The notes under the pieces are model-generated. The model saw only the letters and a program-made list of their open reading frames with translations. It was not told the DNA's origin and ran no database searches. The translations under genes were made by a program, and so were the position numbers. DNA of 64,000 bases from Candidatus Gemmiger faecavium (GTDB taxonomy: Bacteria; Bacillota; Clostridia; Oscillospirales; Ruminococcaceae): assembly GCA_019114415.1 (NCBI GenBank), contig DXFO01000036.1:30488-94487 (forward strand), in the 5' to 3' direction. Position 1 is the first letter of the stretch. Every line of letters begins with the position of its first letter. Shown piece by piece: positions 27,884 through 35,665 of the stretch.

Positions 27884-27911
27884 CACGTATGTTCCGTGGA
27901 ACAAAATACGG
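27884..27911 (-). promoter_or_regulatory. Probable promoter of the esterase gene
   Basis: Minus strand TTGTTC and TATACT with a 16-base spacer. It overlaps the left arm of the terminator that ends the sucrose operon. Confidence 0.4.
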
Positions 27912-27938
27912 CGGAGAGAATTTCCTCCGCCGTATTTT
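27903..27938. terminator. Terminator of the sucrose operon
   Basis: AAAATACGGCGGAG (27903-27916) pairs with CTCCGCCGTATTTT (27925-27938), 64 bases after the GH32 stop on the minus strand. Confidence 0.85.
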
Positions 27939-28001
27939 ATTACAGGTATCCAACGATCGGCAGCCGTCGGGATCCTTGCATCCAGGCACCAGCCTGCCGA
28001 T

Positions 28002-29351
28002 TCACGCCAGTTCCATGGACTTCATGGTGCAGTACTGCGCCTTCATGCCCCGGACCTTCACCCGGATGTCCCGGCTTGCGGGATAATACCGCGTGGAGAG
28101 GACCGTCTCCCCGCCATTGAGGTAGCATTCCACTGACGAAGTATCCACCCAGAGATCCATGGCAAGGTCGCTGCCCGGGTTCAGGCAGGCGCGGCGGACT
28201 GTGCGCCCGCCGCCCAGCGCCGGGTCGGCAAAGCGCATGGCAAAGATCCCGCTCTGCTTGTCATAGCTCAATTCCAGCCCCTCGGCCAGAGTCAGCTTGC
28301 AGCTGTTCTCCGCGTTCGCAGTCAGGCGGAAAGGTGCGGTCAGCGTTGTCTCTCCCTCCGGCAAATTGTAGGTCGTACCGCACAGGGCATCCAGCTCCCG
28401 TGCCGGGCGCTGGTACAGCTTGCCGTCATGCAGTTCCACCTCCCGCGGGACAGTCAGGCAGTGCTGCCATCCCAGCTCGGCGGTGGGGTTGCGATAGTCG
28501 GCGTCGGGCATTCCCATCCATCCGATCAGGATGCGTCTGCCGTCCGGGGCCGCAAAGGTCTGCGGCGCATAAAAATCAAATCCCATATCCCACTCTGTAA
28601 AATCCCCCAGGACGCCGTCTGCCAGGTCGCCCTCCACCGGGAACCAGCCGCTTTGGTAGACATTCTGCCAGCGGGTCTCCTGCCGGGGCAATCCCTGGGG
28701 AGAAATGCTCAAAAACTGTCTGCCGTCCAGCTCAAAACAGTCGGGGCACTCCCACATATACCCGAAAGCCGGAGACTTTTCCACAATCTTCTCCAGCGTC
28801 CAGGCCAGGCCGTCGGCGCTGCGGTACAAAAGCGCCCGCCCGGCATCCGCCCGGCTGCGTGCGCCCAGGATCATCCGCCAGCCGTCGCTGGTGCTCCAGA
28901 CTTTGGGGTCGCGCACGTGCAGCGTGCAGTCAGCGGGATAATCTGCGTTGGTCATCAGCAGCTGTTTGGGGCCCATGGTACGGGCATCCGGGCTTTCCAC
29001 GCAGATGACGTTGCCCTCCCGCCCGGCAGTGATGTAGTCATAGTTGCCGGGATATTTGACGTTGCCGGTGTAATACAGTCTCAGGCAGCCGTCGTGCTCC
29101 ACCGCACAGCCGGAGTAGACGCCGCTTGCGTCCCGGGGTGTATCGGGATGCAGCGGCACGCCCGCAAAGGTCCAGTGCAGAAAGTCAGGGGTTTCATAAT
29201 GTCCCCAGCATTTGGGGCCGACGCCGTCCGCCGCTGTGGGACAGTACTGGAAAAAGACATGGTAGCGTCCCTGAAACCAGCACAATCCGTTGGGGTCGTT
29301 GAGCCAGCCCTGCGGGGGTTCCAGATGGAAGGCCTGACGCCAGTTATGCAT
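28002..29351 (-). CDS. scrB: Sucrose-6-phosphate hydrolase, glycoside hydrolase family 32
   Basis: Hydrolyses sucrose 6-phosphate, made by the PTS, to glucose 6-phosphate and fructose. 449 residues, no signal peptide, so intracellular. The GH32 five-bladed propeller carries WLNDPNG (nucleophile Asp, residues 16-22), RDPKV (transition-state Asp, about 146) and ECPD (acid/base Glu, about 199); the C-terminal beta-sandwich follows. Its ATG lies inside the end of the PTS gene (8-base overlap). Substrate choice is inferred from the neighbouring sucrose-type EIIBC and LacI gene; another beta-fructoside phosphate is possible. Confidence 0.92.
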   Translation of the reverse strand: MHNWRQAFHLEPPQGWLNDPNGLCWFQGRYHVFFQYCPTAADGVGPKCWGHYETPDFLHWTFAGVPLHPDTPRDASGVYSGCAVEHDGCLRLYYTGNVKYPGNYDYITAGREGNVICVESPDARTMGPKQLLMTNADYPADCTLHVRDPKVWSTSDGWRMILGARSRADAGRALLYRSADGLAWTLEKIVEKSPAFGYMWECPDCFELDGRQFLSISPQGLPRQETRWQNVYQSGWFPVEGDLADGVLGDFTEWDMGFDFYAPQTFAAPDGRRILIGWMGMPDADYRNPTAELGWQHCLTVPREVELHDGKLYQRPARELDALCGTTYNLPEGETTLTAPFRLTANAENSCKLTLAEGLELSYDKQSGIFAMRFADPALGGGRTVRRACLNPGSDLAMDLWVDTSSVECYLNGGETVLSTRYYPASRDIRVKVRGMKAQYCTMKSMELA

Positions 29352-30726
29352 GTTCCGTCACCTTCTCCTCGCGGTAGATCACCATGGTGACCAGGAAGGC
29401 CACAGCAAAGGCAACCGCGATGCTGATGAGGTACTGAGGCAGGTTGTGGGTGGTGATGAGGATACCGAACAGACCGGTGATGCCGTAAGCCGTGGAGGTA
29501 ACGCCCAGCCAGCCTGCCACCAGAGCGCCTGCCGCGCCGCCGATGATACCGGCCACAAAGGGTTTGAAGAAACGCAGGTTCACGCCGAAGATGGCGGGTT
29601 CGGTGATGCCCAGGAACGCGCTGAGGGATGCGGGCAGCGCCATATTTTTGAGTTTGGCGTCACGGGTGCGCAGGGCAAAGGCAAGGGCCGCAGCGCCCTG
29701 TGCAACGTTGGCGGCGCTGGCAATGGGCATCCAGGTATCAAATCCGGTGGCACTGAGCATGCCGGCTTCCAGCGCGTTATACATATGATGGACACCAGCC
29801 ACAACAGTAGGTGCGTAAATGGCACCGCACAGCGCGGAGCCAAGGCCGAAAGGCAGGGCGATCAGGGCCTGCACTGCGGTCAGGACCCAGCTTTCCACCG
29901 CGCCGAAGACCGGACCGATGACAGTGAGGGTCAGATAACCGGTGACCAACACGCTGACCAGCGGCGTGACAAACAGGTCGATCATTTCGGGAACGATCTT
30001 GTGCAGACGCTTTTCGATCATGCACATAACCCAGACCGCAATGATGACGGGGATGACGTGGCCCTGATACCCCACCAGTTTGACGTCATACAGTCCGAAC
30101 CAGACCGATGCCGTGGGAATGTCCGTGGCGGTGGCCACGTTCCAGGCATTGACCAGATCGGTGTGGATCATAATCATGCCGATGACCGCGCCCAGGTACT
30201 GGTTGCCGCCGAACACCTTGGCCGCGCTGGTGGCGATGAGGATGGGCAGGAAAACAAAAGCCGCGTTGCTGAACAGATGGATGATGGTGTAGGTGCCGTT
30301 CTCGGTGATGGAGGGGAACACATTGGCAAAGCCTTCCAGCAGGCCCATCAGAAGGCCGCTGGCCACGATGGCCGGGATGATGGGGACGAAAACATCGCCC
30401 AGGGTCTTGACCGCCTGCTTGTACCAGGGCGCCTTGCTGACGGCTGCCTGCTTGACCTCCGCAGTGGTGGCGGCCGAAATGCCCGCCGCGGCGATGAACT
30501 CATCATAGACCTTGTTCACCGCGCCGGTGCCGATGATGATCTGCAGCTGACCGGACGCTTCAAACACGCCCTTGACGCCGTCGATGTTTTCCACCGTCTT
30601 TTTGTCGCATTTGGAATTGTCCGCGATGACCAGGCGCAGGCGGGTCGCGCAATGGGCCGCGCTGACCACGTTTTCCTTGCCGCCGATTGCCTTGAGGATG
30701 TCAAGGGCTGTCTGCTTGTAATCCAT
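29344..30726 (-). CDS. scrA: PTS transporter subunit EIIBC, sucrose type
   Basis: Imports and phosphorylates a beta-glucoside-family sugar, most likely sucrose. Residues 1-90 are the EIIB domain with phospho-Cys in AAHCATRLR (C26); residues 105-455 are the EIIC membrane domain with about ten helices and the GITEPAIFG motif near 360. There is no EIIA domain and none nearby, as in many sucrose EIIBC proteins that borrow a glucose-type EIIA. GAAGGAG precedes the ATG. Transcribed from a promoter with an operator repeat just downstream of the -10. Confidence 0.93.
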   Translation of the reverse strand: MDYKQTALDILKAIGGKENVVSAAHCATRLRLVIADNSKCDKKTVENIDGVKGVFEASGQLQIIIGTGAVNKVYDEFIAAAGISAATTAEVKQAAVSKAPWYKQAVKTLGDVFVPIIPAIVASGLLMGLLEGFANVFPSITENGTYTIIHLFSNAAFVFLPILIATSAAKVFGGNQYLGAVIGMIMIHTDLVNAWNVATATDIPTASVWFGLYDVKLVGYQGHVIPVIIAVWVMCMIEKRLHKIVPEMIDLFVTPLVSVLVTGYLTLTVIGPVFGAVESWVLTAVQALIALPFGLGSALCGAIYAPTVVAGVHHMYNALEAGMLSATGFDTWMPIASAANVAQGAAALAFALRTRDAKLKNMALPASLSAFLGITEPAIFGVNLRFFKPFVAGIIGGAAGALVAGWLGVTSTAYGITGLFGILITTHNLPQYLISIAVAFAVAFLVTMVIYREEKVTEHA

Positions 30727-30758
30727 ATTGTATGCTCCTTCCGCAAATCAGGCCGATG

Positions 30759-30773
30759 TGATATCGGTTTCAT
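30759..30773. promoter_or_regulatory. Operator copy 1 (scrA)
   Basis: TGATATCGGTTTCAT, 15 bases, just downstream of the scrA -10 element. An identical 15-mer lies before the LacI-type gene. Likely repressor site. Confidence 0.7.
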
Positions 30774-30785
30774 CCTTACAGCAAG

Positions 30786-30815
30786 ATTGTAGCACGGTTT
30801 TCTCCCCTGCGTCTA
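30786..30815 (-). promoter_or_regulatory. scrA promoter
   Basis: Minus strand TAGACG (30810-30815) and TACAAT (30786-30791), spacer 18 bases. Confidence 0.55.
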
Positions 30816-30847
30816 TTGACAAGCGCCACCAAGTTTCATATATTTCG

Positions 30848-30870
30848 CTATCGGTTTCATACGGTTTCAC
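30848..30870. promoter_or_regulatory. Partial operator copies at the end of the LacI-type gene
   Basis: CTATCGGTTTCAT (30848-30860) matches the last 11 bases of the full operator, and ACGGTTTCAC (30861-30870) follows at once. They straddle the stop codon of the repressor gene, about 60 bases upstream of the scrA promoter: possible auxiliary operators for looping. Confidence 0.45.
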
Positions 30871-31864
30871 TTTCGAGTCCCATTTTTGTGGACTCCCGCT
30901 CGACCACCTCGTAGCCCAGCTGGATGCAGCGGGTCCCGGAGCCCTGGCGTTTGAGCAGTTTGAGCATCAGCTGGGCCGCTTCCTGGCCGCTGGTCTTGTA
31001 GTGGAGATGGGCACTGGTCAGCGGGACCGCCGTGACTCTCCCCATGGCGGAATCTCCAATGCCCGTCACCAGCACATCCCGTCCCACGGTCAGGCCGGCT
31101 TCCCGGCAGGCCTGCATAGCGCCCACGGCAATGGCATCGGTGGCGCAGAAGATGCCATCCGGACGCCGCCCGCTCTGCAAAATGGCCTTGGCCTGTTCGT
31201 ACCCCGACTTCATACTGAACTGTGCCAAGAACATATCCTCCGCCCGCGGGGCAATGCCCGCCTCCTTCAGTGCGGCAAGATACCCCTCGTGCCTGGCGTA
31301 TCCCGCCGCATAGTCCCGGGCCGTGACACCGATATAGATCGGGTGGCGGCTGCCCCGCTGGATCAGCCGGGCGGCAACGGCATGGGCCGCACCGAAATCG
31401 TCATGGTACACGCAGTTGTAGCCTTCGTGGCGCTGGGCAATGATCACGACGGGCAGGTGCATGTTTTTCAGCACCGACTCGTGCTCAGGCGTGAAAACAC
31501 TGGCCATAAATAGCACCCCGTCCACCCCGCTGTGGCGGAAGGTGTCCAGGTATTCCACCTCTTTTGCGGGGTCGTTGGCCGTGTTGGCCAGCAGCAGGCG
31601 GTACCCCTTGTCCGCCAGCGTCAGACTGATACCGTCCACCACCCGGGCGGTGCTCTCGCTGCTCAGGCGCGGAATGACAATGCCGATCTGCCGGGTCTTT
31701 TGGGTGCGCAGGTTGCGTGCCTGTTCGCTGGGCTGGTAACCGGTCTTTTCCACTGCCGCCGCAATGGCCGCACGCTTGTCCTCGCTGAGATACCCGTTAT
31801 TGAAGTAGCGGCTGACCGCTGCCTTGGACACCCCTGCCAATGCTGCAAGTTCGGTAATGTTCAT
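30857..31864 (-). CDS. LacI/GalR-family repressor of the sucrose operon
   Basis: DNA-binding repressor, 335 residues. The N-terminal helix-turn-helix (ITELAALAGVSKAAVSRYFN, residues 3-22) and hinge are typical, followed by a periplasmic-binding-protein-like effector domain with the IGIVIP and GIGDSAMG segments. ATG at 31864 follows GGAGGTG. It lies just upstream of scrA-scrB on the same strand, and identical 15-base repeats before it and before scrA indicate autoregulation and control of the operon. Its product could be called ScrR; effector (fructose or sucrose 6-phosphate) is inferred. Confidence 0.92.
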   Translation of the reverse strand: MNITELAALAGVSKAAVSRYFNNGYLSEDKRAAIAAAVEKTGYQPSEQARNLRTQKTRQIGIVIPRLSSESTARVVDGISLTLADKGYRLLLANTANDPAKEVEYLDTFRHSGVDGVLFMASVFTPEHESVLKNMHLPVVIIAQRHEGYNCVYHDDFGAAHAVAARLIQRGSRHPIYIGVTARDYAAGYARHEGYLAALKEAGIAPRAEDMFLAQFSMKSGYEQAKAILQSGRRPDGIFCATDAIAVGAMQACREAGLTVGRDVLVTGIGDSAMGRVTAVPLTSAHLHYKTSGQEAAQLMLKLLKRQGSGTRCIQLGYEVVERESTKMGLESETV

Positions 31865-31876
31865 GGCGCACCTCCG

Positions 31877-31891
31877 TGATATCGGTTTCAT
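31877..31891. promoter_or_regulatory. Operator copy 2 (repressor gene)
   Basis: TGATATCGGTTTCAT, identical to the copy before scrA, between the -10 element and the ribosome site of the repressor gene. Confidence 0.7.
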
Positions 31892-31899
31892 ATAAATTC

Positions 31900-31905
31900 A
31901 GTATA
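31900..31905 (-). promoter_or_regulatory. -10 element of the LacI-type gene
   Basis: TATACT on the minus strand; the -35 is weak. Confidence 0.45.
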
Positions 31906-31924
31906 GCAGGTTTTGGCAAAGTTT

Positions 31925-31967
31925 GCAGCAAAAAAGCGGACCGATAGGCATCGATCCGCTTTTTTCA
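31925..31967. terminator. Terminator after the sortase operon
   Basis: AGCGGACCGA and TCGATCCGCT pair (one mismatch) between A6 and T6 runs, about 35 bases after the sortase stop on the minus strand. Confidence 0.8.
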
Positions 31968-31999
31968 TATCCATTTGATCTGTCTTCTGTGCAAAGCAA

Positions 32000-32716
32000 T
32001 CATTCTTCGCCCTGCCGCAGTTCATCCGGTACCACGCCGTTTTCATCCGTTTCCAGAGGATCGGCATAGACCAGGTAGCGCTGGTCGGTGGGGGTCTGGA
32101 TACCAAAGGGGTAGCAGGTATACAGGATACAGCTGGGGGTCTGCTCGCCCCAACGGCACTGGTCGATCTCCGTTTCCTGAATCACCTTGGTCTCGGTGAT
32201 TTGATAGGAGAAGTTCCCCCAGGGCGTTTCCAGATGAATGCTGGAACCGATCTCGGCAGACTTAAGGTCCACAAACCAACTGTCGGTGTGGCCGCCCACA
32301 AAAACGGTGCCGTTTTCACCGGGCAGGACGCAGCCATCCGCCGAGTGCACTCCCGCACCGTTGCGGAACTGACTGCCGCTGTCACCCCAATACATGGTGC
32401 AGTCCAGCTCGGTACCGTCCACCCACACCCGGCCGATCTCGTCGCCTTCCTGGATGTCCGCCTTGGCCTGGGCGGCACTTTCCAGCGCCTGCTGTTTTTC
32501 CAGGTCGTTGAGTTTGCTCTCGGCTTCCTCCCGGGCAGACTGCTCCTCGGCCAGCTGGGCTTTTACCGAATCCAGTTCGCTGCGCAGTTCCCCGGTGTCC
32601 GCTTCCAGTGCGTCCAGCTTCTGCTGTGCCGTGCCCAGGCGTACCGTCTGCACCGCGGCCGCCGCGGCGAAGGCCACGATCAGAAGAGCGGCGGCAACAG
32701 CCGCGCCCCGCTTCAT
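32000..32716 (-). CDS. Sortase with an N-terminal membrane anchor and coiled coil
   Basis: Membrane-anchored cysteine transpeptidase. Residues 5-24 are a transmembrane segment, 27-88 a coiled coil rich in E, Q, K and A, and the sortase fold follows. Catalytic residues are visible as H143 (VGGHTD), C201 (LYTCYP) and R213 (DQRYLVY), the spacing and TC motif resembling class D/E housekeeping-type sortases. Its ATG overlaps the fumarase beta stop (ATGA), making it the last gene of the malate/fumarate operon, an unexpected neighbourhood. No sorting-signal substrate is encoded nearby, so its targets are elsewhere. Confidence 0.85.
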   Translation of the reverse strand: MKRGAAVAAALLIVAFAAAAAVQTVRLGTAQQKLDALEADTGELRSELDSVKAQLAEEQSAREEAESKLNDLEKQQALESAAQAKADIQEGDEIGRVWVDGTELDCTMYWGDSGSQFRNGAGVHSADGCVLPGENGTVFVGGHTDSWFVDLKSAEIGSSIHLETPWGNFSYQITETKVIQETEIDQCRWGEQTPSCILYTCYPFGIQTPTDQRYLVYADPLETDENGVVPDELRQGEE

Positions 32717-33288
32717 GCCTGTCCGGCGGTCTGTGCCGCCAGATATTCCGCCGGGCCGGACTGGTAGAGGTCTCCGCCATGGGGGTCCAGCAGTACGGTC
32801 AGGGGCATGTTTTCCACCGTCAGGCGGCGGACTGCCTCACAGCCCAGGTCCTCCCAGGCGATGACCTCACAGCTTTTGACGCTGTCCGCCATCAGCGCTC
32901 CTGCCCCGCCCAGGGCAGCCAGATAAACCGCTCCGTTTTTGACCACGGAGTCCTTGACTGCCTGGCTGCGCTTGCCCTTGCCGATCATACAGGCAAGGCC
33001 CAGATCCAGCAGGCGGGGCGTGTAGCTGTCCATGCGGCCGGAGGTGGTGGGACCCGCCGCGCCAATGGCACAGCCGGGACGCTCCGGTGTGGGACCAACA
33101 TAGTAGATCGCCGCTCCTTCAATGTCAAAGGGCAGCGGTTTGCCGGCATCCAGCAGTTCCGCCATGCGGCCATGGGCTGCGTCGCGGGCGGTGTAGACCA
33201 CGCCGGACAGCAGCACGGTATCCCCGGCGCGCAGGGGTGCAAGGTCCTGTTTGGTCAGCGGTGTATGCAGTGTGTATTGCACGGTCAT
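32713..33288 (-). CDS. Fumarate hydratase class I, beta subunit
   Basis: C-terminal subunit of the two-subunit Fe-S fumarase that interconverts fumarate and malate. 191 residues. Motifs GDTVLLSGVVYTARDAAH (about 22-39), YYVGPTPERPG (about 62) and GAAGPTTSGRMD (about 76-87) are family hallmarks. Overlaps the upstream small gene and the downstream sortase gene by 4 bases each. The alpha subunit gene is separated from it by one small gene, which is unusual. Confidence 0.95.
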   Translation of the reverse strand: MTVQYTLHTPLTKQDLAPLRAGDTVLLSGVVYTARDAAHGRMAELLDAGKPLPFDIEGAAIYYVGPTPERPGCAIGAAGPTTSGRMDSYTPRLLDLGLACMIGKGKRSQAVKDSVVKNGAVYLAALGGAGALMADSVKSCEVIAWEDLGCEAVRRLTVENMPLTVLLDPHGGDLYQSGPAEYLAAQTAGQA

Positions 33289-33590
33289 TCCCCTTTCTCG
33301 GCACGGCGGTAAAGTTCTTTCATCTCGGCGTGATGGCGGTTGACCAGTTCCAGCTCCAGGGCGCTGATGCGGCGGGATTCCTCCGCCGGTGTGCGCGGGC
33401 TGTCCAGAGGAATATCAATGCTGCTCCGGCTGCGGCGGGTGATGGTCGGGCCGCCCACCCCGTCCAGAGAGATGTCGATCCGGCTGTTTCCCCTGGAGGA
33501 CGGCATGGAACTCAGTCCGCGCCGTCCGGTGGAGGTTCCCACCCCGTCGAGGGAAATATCAATGCTGGGTTTTGGTTTTGCTGCGGGCAT
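33285..33590 (-). CDS. Small repeat protein between fumarase subunits, unknown function
   Basis: I do not recognise this gene. It encodes 101 residues. Three copies of a short motif stand out: SIDISLDGVG (9-18), RIDISLDGVG (37-46) and SIDIPLDSP (57-65), spaced by basic, Ser/Arg/Gly-rich linkers; residues 68-99 look like a single charged helix. ATG at 33590 follows AAAGGA; a GTG at 33626, overlapping the fumarase alpha stop, would add 12 residues. Its stop overlaps the fumarase beta start (ATGA), so it is translated within the operon. No cysteines, no membrane segment. Possibly an assembly or tethering partner of the enzyme; that is inference. Confidence 0.75.
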   Translation of the reverse strand: MPAAKPKPSIDISLDGVGTSTGRRGLSSMPSSRGNSRIDISLDGVGGPTITRRSRSSIDIPLDSPRTPAEESRRISALELELVNRHHAEMKELYRRAEKGE

Positions 33591-33622
33591 TTTGTTTCCT
33601 TTCCGTTTGTCCGTATGGGCGG

Positions 33623-34468
33623 TCACAATTCCGCGCTGGCGCGGCGGGTAACATGGCAGCTCATATTGACGGCCACAGGCAGGCAGGCCACGTGGGTGGG
33701 CAGCTGCTCAATGGCAACGCCCAGGCAAGTGGTACGGCCGCCGAAGCCCTGCGGGCCGATGCCGATCTTGTTGATTTCCTCTTTCAGTTCCGCTTCCAGC
33801 GCCGCATAGTAAGGGTCGGCGTTGGGCTGATCCAGGGGGCGCAGCAGTGCCTGTTTGGACAGAGCCGCGCACTTGTCGAAGCTTCCGCCAATACCGATGC
33901 CCAGCACAATGGGCGGGCAGGGGTTGGCCCCCGCCTGGCGCACGGTGTCCAGCACAAAGTCTTTGACGCCCTGCACGCCGTCGGCGGGTTTGAGCATGGC
34001 CAGGCGGCTCATGTTCTCGCTGCCCGCACCTTTGGGCGCCACGGTAATGCGGCATCCATTGCCTTCCACCAGATGCAGCGTCACAAAAGCCGGGGTGTTG
34101 TCCCCCGTGTTGACCCGCTTGAGGGGATCGGCAGTGATGCTTTTGCGCAGGTAGCCTTTTTCATAGCCGCGTCGAACGCCCTCGTCAATGGCAGCCTGCA
34201 GGTCGCCGTCCACACAGGCTTCCCGGCCCAGCTCCACAAAGACACAGGCCATGCCGGTGTCCTGACAGATGGGCAGTTCCCGGTCAGCGGCGGCGCAAAG
34301 GTTCTGCTGCAAAAGGCCCAGGGTCTGCTTGGCCAGAGGCCAGGGCTCGGAAGCCTGGGCGGCGTCCAACGCCGCTTTCACATCAGGCGGCAGCTGGGTG
34401 TTGGCACGGATGCACAGTTTCTCCACCGCCTCGGTGACAGCCAGGGGCGAAATATGTCGGATGCTCAT
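33623..34468 (-). CDS. Fumarate hydratase class I, alpha subunit
   Basis: Fe-S subunit of two-part fumarase, 281 residues. Cluster cysteines occur in PICQDTGMA (C68), a later GSFDKCAALSK (about 199) and RTTCLGVA (about 250). GNTGDNTPAF-like segment reads VNTGDNTPAF and GAGSENMS follows. Its ATG overlaps the malic enzyme stop by four bases. Together with the beta subunit and malic enzyme it links pyruvate, malate and fumarate. Confidence 0.95.
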   Translation of the reverse strand: MSIRHISPLAVTEAVEKLCIRANTQLPPDVKAALDAAQASEPWPLAKQTLGLLQQNLCAAADRELPICQDTGMACVFVELGREACVDGDLQAAIDEGVRRGYEKGYLRKSITADPLKRVNTGDNTPAFVTLHLVEGNGCRITVAPKGAGSENMSRLAMLKPADGVQGVKDFVLDTVRQAGANPCPPIVLGIGIGGSFDKCAALSKQALLRPLDQPNADPYYAALEAELKEEINKIGIGPQGFGGRTTCLGVAIEQLPTHVACLPVAVNMSCHVTRRASAEL

Positions 34469-35640
34469 ACCCGCGCCACGCCGCTTTCCCGCGCGGCTTG
34501 CGCCACAGCGTCGGCCACCGCACCCGCAATGCGCGGGTCGAAAGCTTTGGGCAGGATGTTCTCCTCGTTGAGTTCCTCATCGGGGATAAGGCCCGCAATG
34601 GCGCGGGCAGCTGCCATCTTCATAGCGGGGTTGATGTCCCGGGCGCGGACGGACAGAGCGCCGCGGAAAATGCCCGGGAAGGCCAGCACGTTGTTGACCT
34701 GGTTGGGGAAGTCGCTGCGGCCGGTACCGATGACCCGCACGCCCGCCGCCTTGGCGTCGGTGGGCAGGATCTCGGGGTTGGGGTTGGCCATGGCAAAGAC
34801 GATGGCGTCGGGGGCCATGGTCTTGGCGGCTTCCACCGACAGGGCGTTGGCCACCGAGGTGCCGATAAAGACGTCGGCCCCGCGTACTGCGTCGGCCAGC
34901 GTGCCGGAGATGCGCTCCGGGTTGGTGATCTCGGCCAGCTTTTCCTTGTGGCCTTCCAGCCCTGCGGGACGGCCGGGAACCAGGATGCCGTGCTCATCCA
35001 CCGCGACGATGTGTTTGGCACCGGCGGTCATGAGCATTTTGATGATGGCAGTGCCTGCCGCGCCGGGGCCGTTCTGGACGATGCGCACATCCTCCAGGCG
35101 CTTGCCCACCACCTTCAGGGCGTTGAGCAGGCCGGCCAGCACGATGATGGCGGTGCCATGCTGATCGTCATGGAAAACAGGAATATCCAGCTCACGCTCC
35201 AGCTGCTCCTCGATCTCGAAGCACTCGGGGCTGCGGATGTCCTCCAGGTTGATGCCGCCGAAGGTGGGCGCGATGGCCTTGACCGCCGCAACGACTTCTT
35301 CCTTGGTCTTGGCGTCGATGCAGATGGGGAAGGCATCCACACCGCCAAACTCCTTGAACAGGACGCACTTGCCTTCCATGACAGGCATGGCGGCCTCGGG
35401 GCCGATGTTGCCCAGGCCCAGCACGGCGGTGCCGTTGGAGACGACGGCCACCATGCGGCCCTTGCAGGTGTAGCGGTAGACGTCCTCCGGGTTTGCCTTG
35501 ATCTTGCGGCAGGGCTCGGCGACGCCGGGGGTGTAGGCGGTGGACAGGGCGTCGCGGTCGCGGCATTCCACCAGGCTCTGCACCGTCAGTTTGCCGTGGA
35601 ATTTCTCATGCAGTTCCAGCGCGGCTTTGTTGTAATCCAT
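34465..35640 (-). CDS. Malic enzyme (NAD(P)-dependent)
   Basis: Oxidative decarboxylation of malate to pyruvate. 391 residues, the short bacterial form. The N-terminal domain has the catalytic Tyr (AYTPGVAEP) and Lys (GKCVLFKEFGG region); EDIRSPECFEIE and FHDDQHGTAI carry the divalent-metal acidic residues; GPGAAGTAI is the NAD(P) loop. It starts 25 bases after the CDF transporter stop and overlaps fumarase alpha by 4 bases. In fermenters this enzyme with fumarase may run either way, supplying fumarate as electron sink or NAD(P)H. Confidence 0.95.
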   Translation of the reverse strand: MDYNKAALELHEKFHGKLTVQSLVECRDRDALSTAYTPGVAEPCRKIKANPEDVYRYTCKGRMVAVVSNGTAVLGLGNIGPEAAMPVMEGKCVLFKEFGGVDAFPICIDAKTKEEVVAAVKAIAPTFGGINLEDIRSPECFEIEEQLERELDIPVFHDDQHGTAIIVLAGLLNALKVVGKRLEDVRIVQNGPGAAGTAIIKMLMTAGAKHIVAVDEHGILVPGRPAGLEGHKEKLAEITNPERISGTLADAVRGADVFIGTSVANALSVEAAKTMAPDAIVFAMANPNPEILPTDAKAAGVRVIGTGRSDFPNQVNNVLAFPGIFRGALSVRARDINPAMKMAAARAIAGLIPDEELNEENILPKAFDPRIAGAVADAVAQAARESGVARV

Positions 35641-35665
35641 TGCGTTTTCCCTCCTGTGTTGGTGT

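Noticed and set aside
29344..30726. Missing EIIA domain of the PTS protein as a truncation
   Set aside because: EIIBC without EIIA is a common natural form of sucrose permeases, which use a glucose-type EIIA encoded elsewhere.
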